Of a stretch of 64,000 nt of DNA, positions 34,188-46,304 are shown piece by piece. Position 1 is the stretch's first letter. Each line of letters opens with the position of its first letter. A program made the translations under genes and the position numbers. This DNA is from Distichodus sexfasciatus (lineage: Eukaryota; Chordata; Actinopteri; Characiformes; Distichodontidae), in contig JAVGVS010000766.1 in the NCBI GenBank assembly GCA_032718565.1, forward strand, positions 45,221 through 109,220. The letters run 5' to 3'. The notes beneath the pieces are model-generated. The model ran no database searches and was not told the DNA's origin. It saw nothing but the letters and a program-made list of their open reading frames with translations.

Positions 34188-34272
34188 CTGCGGAGGAAAA
34201 GAGAGAACGAGAGAGCGGGAGAAAAGTCAAAATACTTAGAAGTTAAAAGATGAAATCAGGACATGGAAGTTG

Positions 34273-34315
34273 ATGTGGATCAGAGCGTCTGCTAAACGGC
34301 GGCGTAAATGTAAGA
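34273..34315 (+). mobile_element. SINE tail fragment
   Basis: GATCAGAGCGTCTGCTAAACGGCGGCGTAAATGTAAG is the tail of the SINE at 3391 and 23028. Confidence 0.5.
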
Positions 34316-34619
34316 GATAAATCGGAATAAGTAACGCTGCTGCGGTGACTAGTGGCGGCCACTAGGGGTCACATGCAGACTCATTTCTCATTCTCTGTGT
34401 GGAATAAAAGACAGTGAGGAACTGATAAAGCAACTTGAGCAGCTCATAAATGCCCATCACGCCTCACTGAAATGTAAAAATACTTCCCAACTTCTCCCCA
34501 CTTCAGCTGGGATGAATTTTTGATTAAACATTCAACTCTTCACACCAACTTGTTCCTCTGAACTCTCACACAGACGTGAGCACAAAGACAACACAACACA
34601 ACAACTTCTGCTGAACCGC

Positions 34620-34890
34620 TCTCTCCCTCTCTCTCTCTCTGTTGGAAGAAAGATGATGGAGGTGGAGTGAAACAGAGAGAAAGAAAAGAGACAGAGTGCA
34701 GAAGAGATGAGGAGAGAGAGAGAGAGAGAGAGAGATGGAAGATAAAGAGAGATAAATAGAGACATGAGGATGGGGAGAGAAGAGAATGGGAGACATGAGG
34801 AAAGAGCCGGAAGACAGGAAGAAAAAAGGCAAAACAGAGAGAGAACTGAGAGAGAAAAAGAGAGAGAGAGAGAGAGAGATGAGCTGTTTG
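34620..34890. repeat. GA/CT-rich simple repeat
   Basis: CTCTCTCT near 34621 followed by long GAGAGA runs. Three overlapping minus-strand open frames here (34532-34982) are low-complexity artefacts. Confidence 0.85.
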
Positions 34891-34965
34891 AAGGAGAGCA
34901 GAGCAGCACTGAAGAGTCTCTTCAAAAGAACAGGTCTCACTAAAACACTGAAAAATACCGCAGCG

Positions 34966-35434
34966 CACACACACACGCACACACTCTCACACTCACACTC
35001 TCACACACACACTCTCACACTCACACTCTCACACACACACTCTCACACACACACACTCACACTCTCACACACACTTACACACACACAGTCTTGTATTACT
35101 ATCTTTGTGAGGTCCTTCAATAGACTCCCATAATGACTAAAGTACATAATTTTACACCTACACCTAATCCTAACCCTAACCTTAACCTCAGTAACCAAAA
35201 GCACATCTTTTACCTCTTTTAGTTTCTCAAATAAAACAAGCACATTTACTATAAAGTCATTTCTCCTCATGGGGACCTCTCAAATGTCCCCACAAAACCC
35301 AAAAAAACAGATAAAAGTGATTTTAGGGGACAAAAAGGTCCCCACAATGCCATAAATACATGAACACACACACACTCTCACTCACTCACACACACACACA
35401 CACTCACACACACTCTCACTCACTCACACACACA

Positions 35435-35473
<39 letters not shown>

Positions 35474-35495
35474 ACACACACACACACACACAGGT
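34966..35495. repeat. CA/CTCACA arrays flanking a dispersed fish repeat
   Basis: CA-rich arrays at 34966-35090 and 35365-35495. Between them (35090-35350) is a repeat with CTTGTATTACTATCTTTGTGAGG, CCTAACCCTAACC, ATGGGGACCTCTCAAATGTCCCCAC and GGTCCCCAC. A partial relative occurs at 63160-63260. Confidence 0.7.
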
Positions 35496-35738
35496 CATTC
35501 TTGAATTCTATTAAAAAATATAGTTATTCAACTGCAAGTCAACCCTCACACACACACACACACACGACATTGTTTAACTGCATTCCAATTGTTTTGAAAT
35601 GCTTCACACACACACACATTGGTGCCATGGTTTCCTGAGAGCTCGCATCGCTTTTGTCCTCTTATGCACAGATGAACAGGCATCTCTTCAGCTGCGATGA
35701 ACAGCAACGAGCCCCGCAGTCCCTCAGTGTGTGTGTGA

Positions 35739-35772
<34 letters not shown>

Positions 35773-36515
35773 CAATAGTAACAGCAGCTGAATGAGTTAG
35801 TGGCAGAAAGGGAGGCTGAAACCCTGTATTAACTTTTGATGTTTAAAAGTTAGACACTAAATCTATTTTGTCCACACACACACACACACACACACACCCC
35901 GTTCTCTTACTCCCTGTGTCAAAGGGGTGTTTCTATCTCTCTTTATATACTGTATATATAACTGACCCGATCTGGTGAAATGAGCCAGAACTTGCACATG
36001 GTAATATTGAGATACAGGCTGATAAAACTAAAATGTGTGAAAATATCCGTTTCTCTTTTTTGATTCTATATGAAAGAAAAGTTCTTCAAAAACAGAAGTA
36101 ACTGTAAATAAAACGCTCGCGCCTTTCATGTGGAACTCCATCACTCCACCAAAACGCTCAGTTCCCTCAGATCTTCCCCTTTATTACAGACAAAACCCAT
36201 ACACTCACAGAAAAATTACAAAAAGATTACAAAAGAAAAAATTACAGCGTTCTACTCACATACAGCCTTTTACTTGATAGCTTCAGTGTTTATTACAGAA
36301 GTCATTATTGTGAGGTGGCTCCGAGTGATGTGCAGGGGATTGTGGGAAATGTAGTTCGCTCCCAGAAAGTTCAAAATGTTATATTTAAATAAATATTTTG
36401 AAATAATTTAAGCTTCAGTCTGGTTTAATAGCATTTTTTTAGTCTAAATGATGAGTAAAATATAGTCAAATACTGGGTGTATCATTTTGGAAAAAGACTG
36501 GGGGCACCAAAAGTT
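35496..36515. other. igsf11 intron 2, no gene seen
   Basis: Short CA, GT and GA runs (35545-35565, 35727-35775, 35873-35897) in otherwise plain sequence. Confidence 0.5.
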
Positions 36516-36521
36516 GAACGT

Positions 36522-36780
36522 GAAAGTGAGCGATTATTTGTCGTTGTGAACACAGCACAGCACGGCACACGGTGCACTACAACCACCTACATGTGACCTC
36601 TGCATTTGACCCGTCCATGAGGGAGCGGTGGGCAGCTAACATGGGCAGTGAGCGGGGAGTAGTGCTTGGGGACGGTACCTTGCTCATGCGTACCTCAGTG
36701 GTAACTTTACTGATCCTGGGATTCGAACCAGCAACCAGCAATCTTCTGATCGTGCGCTAACCGTCACACGACCAACTGCC
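36522..36780 (-). mobile_element. SINE (CAGCACACAGTGCAC type), full-length copy
   Basis: GTGAAAGTGAGCGATTATTTGTCG, GCAGTGGG-like body and the head complement CTGGGATTCGAACCAGCAACC. Confidence 0.75.
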
Positions 36781-37795
36781 ACATTTCAGATATCATTTTA
36801 AGGCTCATTTTCTCATCTTTGCAATGACATCAAAATTTGAATCAGTTTTGAATTTTGGGTCCGCGACTCATCCTGCCAGATCAGGTATATGCCTAAAACG
36901 GTTATTTTTCAGGAAATTGAAAAAAAAACCCCACAATGTATATTTTAAATATATGAACACTGTGGCATCAAAATTGGTATCACATCTTAAGATATAGTCA
37001 TATACTCGTGTGTAATATAAAACCATCAGGCCGTGTAGACTGACCAATAGAATTGTTTTATGACAAAAAATAAAAATGACCAAAAACGGACTTCTGCGCG
37101 ACAGCGACGATATATATGATATATAATAGATAAATAAAAATGACATTATGCTGTGTGAAAAAAGAAATTCCATTCAGAAAAAACTTTTTTACTTGATTTT
37201 TTAGCATAATTTAAGTTGAAATATAGTTATAACACAAATAAAATCTTTTGCTTACTGCCTTTAAGGGTGTGTCTAGGTGTGTGTGTGTGTTTCTGAGTGT
37301 GTTTTCTGCACGGTTAGTGGTGATGGCAGGAAAATGAGGTCACGCTGCTGGTGTAGACGTTTGAGATCATTAAGACGTGTCTTGGCTCTTACTGCCACGT
37401 CCACTGCCACATCGCTCCCACCCCCATCCTAATCCCCCCCATCGTTCCGCTCTCTCTCTCTCTCTCTCTCACTTGCCCGGGGCGTCGGGTCACCATGCCT
37501 GGCCACGCCCCACAACGCAGCTGGGGTCAGCCGTAAACACTTTTTTAAGTTAAAAAATTAACTGATTTTGCCTGCTGCTTTTTATTAAACTTCTGTGAAT
37601 TACTGTTCGCTGTGCAGGCCGTTTCAATAAATCCATTTTCCAATAAAATCCCTCTTGATCTAGTGTATTTATATTATAATCATGCACATTATCCCGCTGT
37701 CACTGCTGCCACTTGACTTGCGAGCAGCCAGATATGCCTTTTGAAAACTTTCAACAAGTGTAACGATTAGTCTTTGGACCCAAATACAGTGTACG
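36781..37795. other. igsf11 intron 2, no gene seen
   Basis: AT-rich with a (CT)n run at 37448-37470. The part at 37330-37420 (AAGACGTGTCTTGGCTC) is non-repetitive and moderately GC-rich. Confidence 0.4.
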
Positions 37796-37796
37796 G

Positions 37797-38025
37797 TCGT
37801 GAGTGAGTGGTTGTTTGTCATTGTGAACACAGCACAGCACACAGTGCACCATAACAAAATCTGCATGTGACCCATCCGCGCAGGAGCAGTGGGCAGCTTT
37901 TTAGGCAGTGCCCAGGAAGCAGTGCTTGGGGACAGCAGCTTGCTCATGAGTACCTCAGTGGTACCTTTACTGATCCAGGACTTGAACCAGCGACCCTTCA
38001 ATCATAGGGCAAACGTCCTGACCGA
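37797..38025 (-). mobile_element. SINE (CAGCACACAGTGCAC type), full-length copy
   Basis: GTGAGTGAGTGGTTGTTTGTCATTGTGAACACAGCACAGCACACAGTGCACC, then GGGGACAGCAGCTTGCTCATG, and the head complement CAGGACTTGAACCAGCGACC. Confidence 0.75.
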
Positions 38026-38781
38026 ATCTAAATATAGCAGTTACACTACAAGCTACGGAGCAAACGTGGATAAATACACCAAGCTGTTTCACAGATTCTT
38101 GCTTCCAGCGTGTCCCAGGTGGACTCCATCCTCCAACTCTACCTGACAGCTGCCAAGAGCGTGCTGTGATGCAGTGAAGGCACGGTAGCTAATCAGAAGC
38201 CATTTATGTCAATTCAACACCAATCAGAACCATCTGCTGGTTGAAAGTAGTATTTCTGTAATGTTTTACCATGTTACATCTTTCTAATTATGTCACAAAA
38301 AAAATAACATGATCATAAAATGGTGAGAAGACAAATAATATTGACATGTGTCCTCCATCACTTGTCCTCCATGTCTGCACTGATCTGATTTGCTAGGATG
38401 AAAAGGTCGGATCCATCCGTCATCTCATTAAACTGTAATTATGCCGAATCTTCTCTAAATGCGCAAACCAAATAAACAAGGACGTTTCTCATTATTCATT
38501 TGGTAGAGAGGCAGAGAGAGCGGGAGATAATGATCTTTTTGACACAGCAGGACGTTCACGTCACTTTCACATCACTGTACACCTGTGCAGGTGATTTAAT
38601 ATTTACTAGCTGACATGCCGTGGATGCAGCAACGACTGCAACTTGCTTCCTCACCATCTGCTTCAATCTGATGTGTACTGCAGAACTGCCGCTCTGTTTT
38701 ACTGTTGGCATGCTAACAACGCTGCCTAGCGTACCATGTCTGGTAGAAAATGCATAAATATTGCCATAATTATTATACACA

Positions 38782-39334
38782 GTACTGTGCAAAAGTTTTA
38801 GGCAGGTGTGAAAAAATGCTGTAAACAAAGAAAGCTTTCAAAAATGGAAGTGTTAATCATTTATTTTCATCAATCAACAAAATGCAGTGAATGAACAAAA
38901 GAGAAATCTAAATCAAATCAATATTTGGTGTGACCACCCTTTGCCTTCAAAACAGCATCAATTCTTCTAGGTACACTTGCACACAGTTTTTGAAGGAACT
39001 CGGCTGGTAGGTTGTTCCAAACATCTTGGAGAACTAACCACAGATCTATAATCCTATAATCCTACAAAATAATATAATGACTACAAAATAATATAATGAC
39101 TATAATCCTACAAAATCCCTGACTTTGTGCAAGTGTACCTAGAAGAATTGATGCTGGTTTGAAGGCGAAAGGTAGTAACACCAAATATTGATTTGATTTA
39201 GATTTTTTTTTTTGTTCGCTCACTTTGCATTTTGTAAATTGATAAAAATAAACAATCATTATTTATATTTCTGAAAGCATTCTTTGTTTACAGCATTTTT
39301 TCACACCTGCCTAAAACTTTTGCACAGTACTGTA
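38782..39334. mobile_element. Tc1-like fold-back element with very long inverted arms
   Basis: The left arm from ACAGTACTGTGCAAAAGTTTTAGGCAGG to about 39050 and the right arm back to GTACAGTACTGTGCAAAAG (complement) are inverted copies of about 250 bases, including ATCAATATTTGGTGTGACC and GCATCAATTCTTCTAGGTACACTTGCAC. The transposase is completely gone. It lies in igsf11 intron 2. Confidence 0.85.
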
Positions 39335-40230
39335 CATATATATATATATATATACACACAAAAATATACAGCAAATATAAATACAAAATATTTGTAGCAA
39401 CTGCAAACATATTACCTATATATGTAGGGTTATGTGGATAAGTCTATGATAAGTTTATTTCTATAATTATGTATAGGGTATAAAAGGTTTCTATGCATTT
39501 AGGCCCAAACAATTAAATGTAAAAACAATATTAGTGAGTAAAAGTGGACAGAGAAAACATCAACGCAAAAACTTTATAAAAATTTAGTCCAAATAAATAT
39601 TGCAAGTGTAATTCATATCACACAGCACTACTCTCACTGTTAAAAATGAATAATTTTGAGCACATTTAGACTTTTAAAAGTGGCTTGGTATTTCATATTT
39701 ATATAACTTTAATATAGGATTAATTAGGGTTTAATGTACTTAAGGCACTGCAATGTCTCAGCTTCTGTGAGGTCATTTTGGATGCTGTGTGTGTGCGTTT
39801 GAGTAAGTATGCGTGTGTGTGTGTGTGTGCGAGAGCATGAGTGTGTGTATGTGTGTAAAAGGAACAGCTGCTCGGGCCGGGCCTGCAAAGCGCTGGGTTA
39901 ATTAGTGCAGAAGATTGTCATGTAATGTGCTTGAAGTTAAAAGAGCAGGAGACAGGTGTGCGTGTGTGCGTGTGTGTGTAAGATCTGGATAAATGCAGTG
40001 TGTGCAGGTGATGCAGGCCTGAGCTCAGCCTCGTATTGAAGCCAAACCGTATAAAGGCATCGTGGTGTTTAAAGCGCGGACCTGTGCACGAAGGCTCCGG
40101 CCCCTCTGCGAACGTGGGATCAAACATCCGCACGTCACATGTACGCGTGAACTACATTACCCACGAGGCCGTGCGCAGATGCGCCGTGTATCGTCTGCCG
40201 GCGGCTGCAGGTGAGCGACCACACATCCAT
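39335..40230. other. igsf11 intron 2; candidate conserved block 39858-39955
   Basis: AT-rich, then GT repeats (39785-39860), then a non-repetitive part with CAAAGCGCTGGGTTAATTAG, AGCAGGAG and ATGTAATGTGC. No exon seen. Confidence 0.35.
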
Positions 40231-40235
40231 AATTT

Positions 40236-40292
40236 ATCACATTTGGTTGTGATGCATTGTGTGCTGTGCTGTGTTCACAATGACAAACTCAC
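40236..40292 (+). mobile_element. SINE (CAGCACACAGTGCAC type), tail fragment
   Basis: CACATTTGGTTGTGATGCATTGTGTGCTGTGCTGTGTTCACAATGACAAACTCACTT, opposite in strand to most copies. Confidence 0.6.
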
Positions 40293-40636
40293 TTAAATTC
40301 CATTGACTTGTTCAAGTTGAAGTACTGAATAAATGACTTCAGAAAATCCTTAACCACTCAGAAGTACGTTTTCGACCTGAAAGGTGCTCCGATGAGAAAC
40401 ACAGCAGACGTTTAATATGATTCCACTCTCAAAAATCTCAAATAAGGCCAGGGCTTTTCTGGTGTGGAGACTTTAGCTTGATCTTCTGCAGAAGTCGACA
40501 TCAAAGACATACATCAAGGTAACGAGTAACGAGGGCCCTCAAACAAATGTCAAAAGCAGAATATGTCATTTAAATGTGGTGGAGAAAAAGTCATACACTT
40601 TCCAAACTTTTCAGATTTCAAAGACTGTGAAATTTT

Positions 40637-41105
40637 TAGGGATGCACGATGATATCGGAAACACACTTAGATTTAGACCGCTTAGATTTGCCCGATATTT
40701 CCAGCCGAGGTGGGATTTTATACGGCCCGTGCCCAAATTCTGATCACGTCTCTTGATAATCACATCTGGATGAGGGCTCGGGCAAAAATATACAACTAGG
40801 GCAGGTAGCTAACCTGAAAAACGTTGTGCCAAAATTCTAACCATGCAGTGGAACGTTCACCAGCTAAATCTCTTGTCTTCTCGCGCTCAACTCTGCCTGC
40901 ATGTGCACTCTGAGTGCTCCGTTCTCGCTCGACTCTGCTTTCACGCTTGTTCGACTTGGTTTTTGTGCCAAAATTCTGAGTGTGCAGTGGAACTCTGGTG
41001 AGCAAAATATTGCGTCTTTACGCGCTCGACTCCTTCCTCGTTTATCGGCGTCGGCAGACGTCAGCATGAAAAACGTCGGATATCGGCATCGGTCTGTAAT
41101 TCCAA
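40637..41105. mobile_element. hAT-like element (TAGGGATGCACGAT type), right end lost
   Basis: Left end TAGGGATGCACGATGATATCGG. The interior has two copies of a TGCCAAAATTCT, CAGTGGAAC and CGCTCGACTC block. The right side contains CGGATATCGGCATCGG but no clean terminus. Related copies are at 58600-59185 and 61026-61553. Confidence 0.6.
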
Positions 41106-41406
41106 AATTGTTCATCCTTGAAAATTTTATGAGATTTTTCCTGTCCACCTCTACTCAAGGGTGATCTTGAATCACTCTGTAAAAATTACACAATTCTCAT
41201 CAAATCTCATAAAATCATAACATTTTTAAATCATGACTTTTTACATCTTGACTTGGCAGTAAACCGTAGTGATGTGAGATTTACTTGAGATTTGAGTTTG
41301 AGTTTTTAGATTTATGTTTTTAGTAGCATCAATACTTCATGACTCTCTGCATGTGAGTGTGTGTCTACCATGTTTTTATGCATTGTGTGTGTGTGTGTGT
41401 GTTTAC

Positions 41407-41570
41407 CTGCTCGGGCTGGTTGGCGTTGGAGAGTGGTGTGACCATCCAGATGATGTAGAGGTTGTTGAGTGCGGCGCTGGTGGTGAAGGTGCAGGGCAGG
41501 ATGGCCGCTTGACCCCTCGCTACCTGCACACTGCTCTGGCTCACCGTCACCTCCAACGACAGCACACACA
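41407..41570 (-). CDS. igsf11: igsf11 exon 2: first half of V-set Ig domain
   Basis: IGSF11 (BT-IgSF, VSIG3) is a CXADR/CTX-family type I membrane protein that mediates homophilic cell adhesion. This exon runs from an acceptor (TTTTGCAG) to a donor (CAG then GTAAAC) on the minus strand. It is 164 bases: two bases completing a split codon, then 54 codons. It encodes the end of the signal-peptide region and the start of the V-set domain: SLEVTVSQ, then VQVARGQAAILPCTF with the B-strand cysteine, then IIWMVTPLSN with the core tryptophan, ending NQPEQ. From memory this matches vertebrate IGSF11 closely. The entry phase (1) fits a signal-peptide exon upstream, which I could not find. The frame is intact. 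Confidence is high because the next exon continues the family sequence exactly. Confidence 0.93.
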
Positions 41571-42234
41571 CTGCAAAACACAAAACACACACACCTATTA
41601 TAACACCTATTATCATTTATCTTCTAACTCCATCCACCCGCCCACTTTGTTCGTCTACTGTTTGATTTGTTCATCTCTGAACTTCACTCACCTCCTCCAG
41701 GTAATTAAACAAATAATTACAATTGTAAATTATTCTGATACAAGACTTTAAGTGACATAATTAGAATTAGTGCATTTAATAATTCTTTAAATTTAAAAAA
41801 TCATCCCCGCTCTTCATGAAACTACAACCTGCACTGAGCTCTCGCACGCTGAACTATCTTTAGTTTTTAGTCATTTATTTTCGGTAATTTGATCCAGAAC
41901 GTTCTGCGGTCGTTACAGGTACGTCTTTGCGAACTGGAAGCGCTGTTCATTGTCAACATGACGAACGTCCCATCACAATCATCAGACCAAACGCAATCAA
42001 CGTAGAACACGAAACGCACACGCCGCCTATATTTGGTAGCGGCTAAACGCATTACGCTGAAATTGGGTTACGTCCTCCTACAAGACGTACGACGCCAAGA
42101 TAATCACATCTGGATGTGGACTCGGGCAAAATGTACAAGCGGGGCAGGTAGTTAACCCGAAAAACGATCGGAAGCTGTGATCAAACACCGTGAAGACTTT
42201 CTTCCCAAAACCCATCCACAAAACACAGCAGGGC

Positions 42235-42553
42235 TGGGCGATACGACTGCAAATCAATATCATGATTAATCAAACGTTTACCTCGATCGTGATTAACCGA
42301 CGTTTATTATTGTTTTTGTTTGTTTTTTATTCTCATAATTAACTGACAAGGTTTGTGATGTAAATGTGCACAACTTTTAATTGAAAAGACATTTTTTAAA
42401 TGAAAAGAGTAGATCTTTTTGATATTAAACTTTTTGAGGGGACAGTACATGAGCACAAACTGGGAAAAGTATTAACACAATTTTTCATCATAGAATCACA
42501 GAAATAACCCTGAGGTTTTCCATGAATTTTTTCATTAATTGTCCAGCCCTAAA
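42235..42553. mobile_element. Short hAT-like element
   Basis: Left end AGGGCTGGGCGATACGACTGCAAATCAATATCATGATTAATC; right end TTAATTGTCCAGCCCTAA, its inverse. The target-site duplication is unclear. It is the start of a family seen again at 32333, 44668 and 57987. Confidence 0.6.
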
Positions 42554-43760
42554 CCACACAAACATGTAGAAACAGTTCAAGTGCTGTTCCTTCTGCTGTG
42601 TTCAGTTTACATTTTGTAAGCAGAACGCAGCACTCGGCGACGTCGTTAACCATTTGCCTCGTTAACGTGTACGCAGATGGTAGTGAGGATCTGATTAGAC
42701 TTCTAACGAGAAGCTCCACAACGTTAATTGGAAGAGATGAATGGCCGTCTTCGTTAACGGAATCACGTGACCGCCGAACGGCCAATCGCACGGCGGGGAG
42801 ACTGCAAACGCCAGCTGGGGTGAATTCAACACCAGACAGCTCGCAACTCCCGCCTGTGAAATTCCCTTTGTTAATATTCATCCTGTAAAAATTATTTAGA
42901 TTTAGCACCTTGGAAATATCTGCCGTTTTTGCCAAAGTCATTGTTTTAGTTATCTAAAAATTAATAATAATAATAATAATAAGAGGAATGTTTTATAAAG
43001 GGTAAATTATTTATTCCAAATTGAATGAAAGAATTGTGTTGCTGTACGACTCACGTTACTGGGCTTTTTCCACCATTTGTGGTTAGTTAAATTTTCCCTT
43101 TTTCCCTTTTTCGTGTCTATTCAGTCTGAAAATTTAAATTCACACCTAGAATTTGCTGGATAATAAATCAAATCTTTCTCCTCCTCTGCTGAATAGCTGA
43201 TGTTCTGGTGACGGGAGATTCGCTCTTTATGATGTTTTAGTAACGACTCTATAATGATCTCAAGCTCAAACTGAATGTGAAACCAATCTGTTGAATTTAA
43301 GAGAAATATTCTGGACCAGTTTTTGGAAAAACTTTGTATGAAATTACATTTAATAAACAAAATTAACCAATGTGGCAATTTCTTGATGTTTTTTGAGGTC
43401 AATATATATCAAGATGTGGTCAACAGAATTTACGACTCAATCGACTTTTTTTGTTTTTATTTTTATACTATTAATATGTGTTAAATGAAATTATATGCAG
43501 GTGATTTTGTGACTGAGTGTTTCTCAAAAGCCTGTATTACACTGCCAAGCTACATGGTGGGAGATTACCACCCACACACACACACACACACACACAAAGA
43601 GGTTTCTTATAAAATGTTTATTAGCAGTAGGCGGCCAAAGATGAACTTCAACATAAACACAAACAAACAAAACCAAACAAAAGCTGAGTTAGGATCAAAA
43701 TCAGCCTCAATAACAAATCCGAATGTGATATAGAGAAAATCATCAAAATTAGATCAAAAT
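42554..43760. other. Probable igsf11 intron 1, no gene seen
   Basis: Open frames on both strands at 42549-42941 overlap and have no support. TTAATAATAATAATAATAAG at about 42961 and a CA run at 43571-43597 are simple repeats. Confidence 0.4.
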
Positions 43761-43764
43761 CAGT

Positions 43765-43978
43765 GATTATTTCTCATTATTAGTCATTGTGAACACATGT
43801 GACCTCTGCACGTCACCCGTTCCTGAAGGAGCAGTCGGCAGCCGACATGGGCAGCACCCAGGGAGCTGTTTGGGGACAGTACGTTCCTCGTGAGTACCTC
43901 AGCTGTACCTTTACCAGTCCGGGACTTGAACTGGTGACCTTCTGACCTCCCAAACCATTACACTACCAGCTCCCCAGT
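43765..43978 (-). mobile_element. SINE (CAGCACACAGTGCAC type), body deleted copy
   Basis: TTAGTCATTGTGAACACATGTGACCTCTGCA, GAAGGAGCAGTCGGCAGC, and the head complement CCAGTCCGGGACTTGAACTGG. The CAGCACAC part is deleted. Confidence 0.7.
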
Positions 43979-44119
43979 TTAGAATACAACTTTCTTGTTT
44001 AATCTGTGTTTATGTTATAAAATTTTAGCTGCATACTTCTAATAATAAGAAACAGTACATGTTTGCCCTGTGTGTTTGTGATTGTTTGCATGTGGGAGGG
44101 AATTTTTCAACGTGGGGCA

Positions 44120-44312
44120 AAATGCTCCATGTGCTTTTGTTCCCTTCATTTTAATTCATTGTTAAAGAATCATTATAAAGGGGGACAAAATCACAAAATT
44201 TTCCACAACTTTGACTCACTCCCGCAACTTTATTGCAACGAAAGCTGCTGCAAAATCAGGCATTTTAGGTCGCAACAATCTCAAAAATGAGCCTGGAAAT
44301 CCTGTAGGGAAT
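44120..44312 (+). repeat. Four-copy dispersed repeat, partial copy
   Basis: TTTTAATTCATTGTTAAAGAATCATTATAAAGGGGGACAAAATC through GCATTTTAGGTCGCAACAATCTCAAAAA and GAAATCCTG. It matches 58160-58595, 61948-62414 and, reversed, 48118-48345. Confidence 0.75.
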
Positions 44313-44796
44313 GTAAATGTTGGGGCACATGGTTGAGAGTTTGCATTTCCGATCTAGACATTCTACCGTTTTTTTACGAGTTTGTCTCTATACACTGTGA
44401 TGTTTGTGTATAAACTGACGTACTCCTCTTTCAGGGACGCTGTTTTATAAATGAGAGCCCAAATCTTTTCTTCACTTCAACTTCCACTCGTGTCCCCAGA
44501 GCCGCGTCTCGTTGCGGAAGTCGGAGTCTGAGCGGATACTACAGCGCCCGGAAAACGCCAGCCACCGAGAATCAAGTTTTAAAAAGCTAAACAGGAGCAG
44601 CAGAGCCGGAGGTCATCATCTATAATGAAGTAGAAGAAGAAGAAGAGACGAGAGAGCGCTGCGATGTAGAGGCCGGGCGATATCACCTCAAATCCACATC
44701 ACGATCTCGCCGCGACTTCGGTAAAGACGGGCAAACCCTCTCTCTCTCCTTTCTTCATTACTCTCTCACGTTATATTTCTATCTCTGTTTACACTA

Positions 44797-45590
44797 TACA
44801 GACAAAATTATTGGGACATCTCTCCAAATTATTGAGTTCAAGTGTTGAAAGGAACTCAATGCTTCAGCACACCAAGAGATTTTGGACAATTCCATGCTCC
44901 CAACTTTGTGAAAAGAGTTTGGGGACGACCCCTTCCTGTTCCAACTAAACATGGCACCGAGATTGTGAGTGAGAGCTGGTGTTGTTAAGGAAATCAAACA
45001 GTATAATGGTGTGATGTGCTTTTGGGCTTGTAGTGTGTTGTGTTGCTTGTTCTGCTCATTGTCATATCAATATGTAGGAACTAGTGTGAATGTTGATCAA
45101 TAAACCAGCTTTACCACAGTCACACTTCCCATGAAGAACCTACTGAGCGTGCCCAATGCCACCGATACCCCATCCAGCTGTTTGAGTCATTATCGGACCG
45201 ATATCCCATCCTCGTATCGGATCGGTGCCGTCTCCAGTTCCAACATGACTGCACCGCACCAGTGCACGAGGCAAGCTCCATAAAGACCTGGCTGATGAGG
45301 GAGTTGCAGGAACTTGCACAGAGCCCTGACCTCAACCTGATAGAGCACCTTTGGGATGAATTAGAGTGGAGACTGTGAGCCAGGCCTTCTCGTCCAACAT
45401 CGGTGGCTGACATCATAAATGCTCTTCCGGAAGAACGCCCCAAAATTCCCATAAACACACTGCTAAACCTTGTAGACACACTTCCCAGAAGAGTTGAAGC
45501 TGTTATAGCGGGAAACTCCAGATTAAAGACTACAGACTAAGAATGGGATTACATTAAACTTCGTGTGCGTGTGAAGGCAGGTGAACCAAC
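44797..45590 (+). mobile_element. Tc1-like relic split by a hAT-like insertion
   Basis: The left end carries CAGACAAAATTATTGGGACATC. On the right a degenerate plus-strand transposase tail is readable: SPDLNLIEHLWDELEW, then SVADIINALPEERPKI. The element is split at GTTCCAAC by the insertion at 44946-45236. The minus-strand open frame at 45120-45479 is a shadow. Confidence 0.7.
44946..45236. mobile_element. hAT-like MITE, 291 bases, perfect 8-base duplication
   Basis: Flanked by GTTCCAAC at 44938-44945 and 45237-45244. The ends are imperfect inverses (TAAACATGGCACCGAGATTG on the left, TGGAGACGGCACCGATCCG on the complement of the right). It shares most of its length with 4065-4275. Confidence 0.8.
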
Positions 45591-45669
45591 GTCTAGTTCT
45601 GTTTCTTTCTTTTAATTCTCTTTTCCCTTTAACTCCCGCTACACAATGAGTGTCTGTCTTTCTTTTCTT

Positions 45670-45677
<8 letters not shown>

Positions 45678-45708
<31 letters not shown>
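45678..45708. repeat. (CT)n microsatellite
   Basis: Pure CT run. Confidence 0.9.
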
Positions 45709-45710
<2 letters not shown>

Positions 45711-46304
45711 GAATGTGTTCTCTTGTTCATACACCACTTTTTGACAGGAGATCTAAAAAGACTTCCAAATCGCTCCATGCCTACAAGTCAGTACCACACC
45801 ATCAACCTGCAAACACACTACAAAGACGCTGGTACACACATGGAAGTGTGTGTGTGTGTGAGTGTGTGTGAGCTACAAAGACTGTCACAACCAACACCAT
45901 CATCTCCCTGAAAGAAGCGAGTGTTTTAATGTTGGACTTCAGTAAAAGCTCAGTGTTCCTACAGCTTTCCCTCCACAAAGCGTTCAAAGCAAGACTTGCG
46001 TAACACACACTCACACACACTCACAGCGTTTCTGAACAAAGAGCCCATATGAAGCACATCGTTTTCTCAGTCAGTGTCAGTACACCATGAGGAGAAAAGC
46101 ACTGTTTAATATTTTACACATAAACAGCCACATCTCCCACTGTGTGTGTGTGTGTGTGTGTGTGTGGCACTGGAACTTCAGGAGATATAACTCACCAGAC
46201 ACAGCCACACATGAACCCATATACAATCACACACACACACACACACAAACACTCACACACAGAATATCTTTAAATTTAACACATTTAAAAATGAAAAACT
46301 CTTA

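Noticed and set aside
34532..34982. Three overlapping minus-strand serine/leucine-rich frames
   Set aside because: Low-complexity translation of GA/CT repeat in three frames at once.
29422..41570. Assignment of the Ig gene to CXADR, CLMP or ESAM
   Set aside because: The IPNEIREDDLPPK juxtamembrane motif, NTYNSRYW and PVMVP tail motifs fit IGSF11, not the sister genes.
45120..45479. 119-codon minus frame
   Set aside because: Shadow of the degenerate plus-strand Tc1 transposase tail and the inserted MITE.
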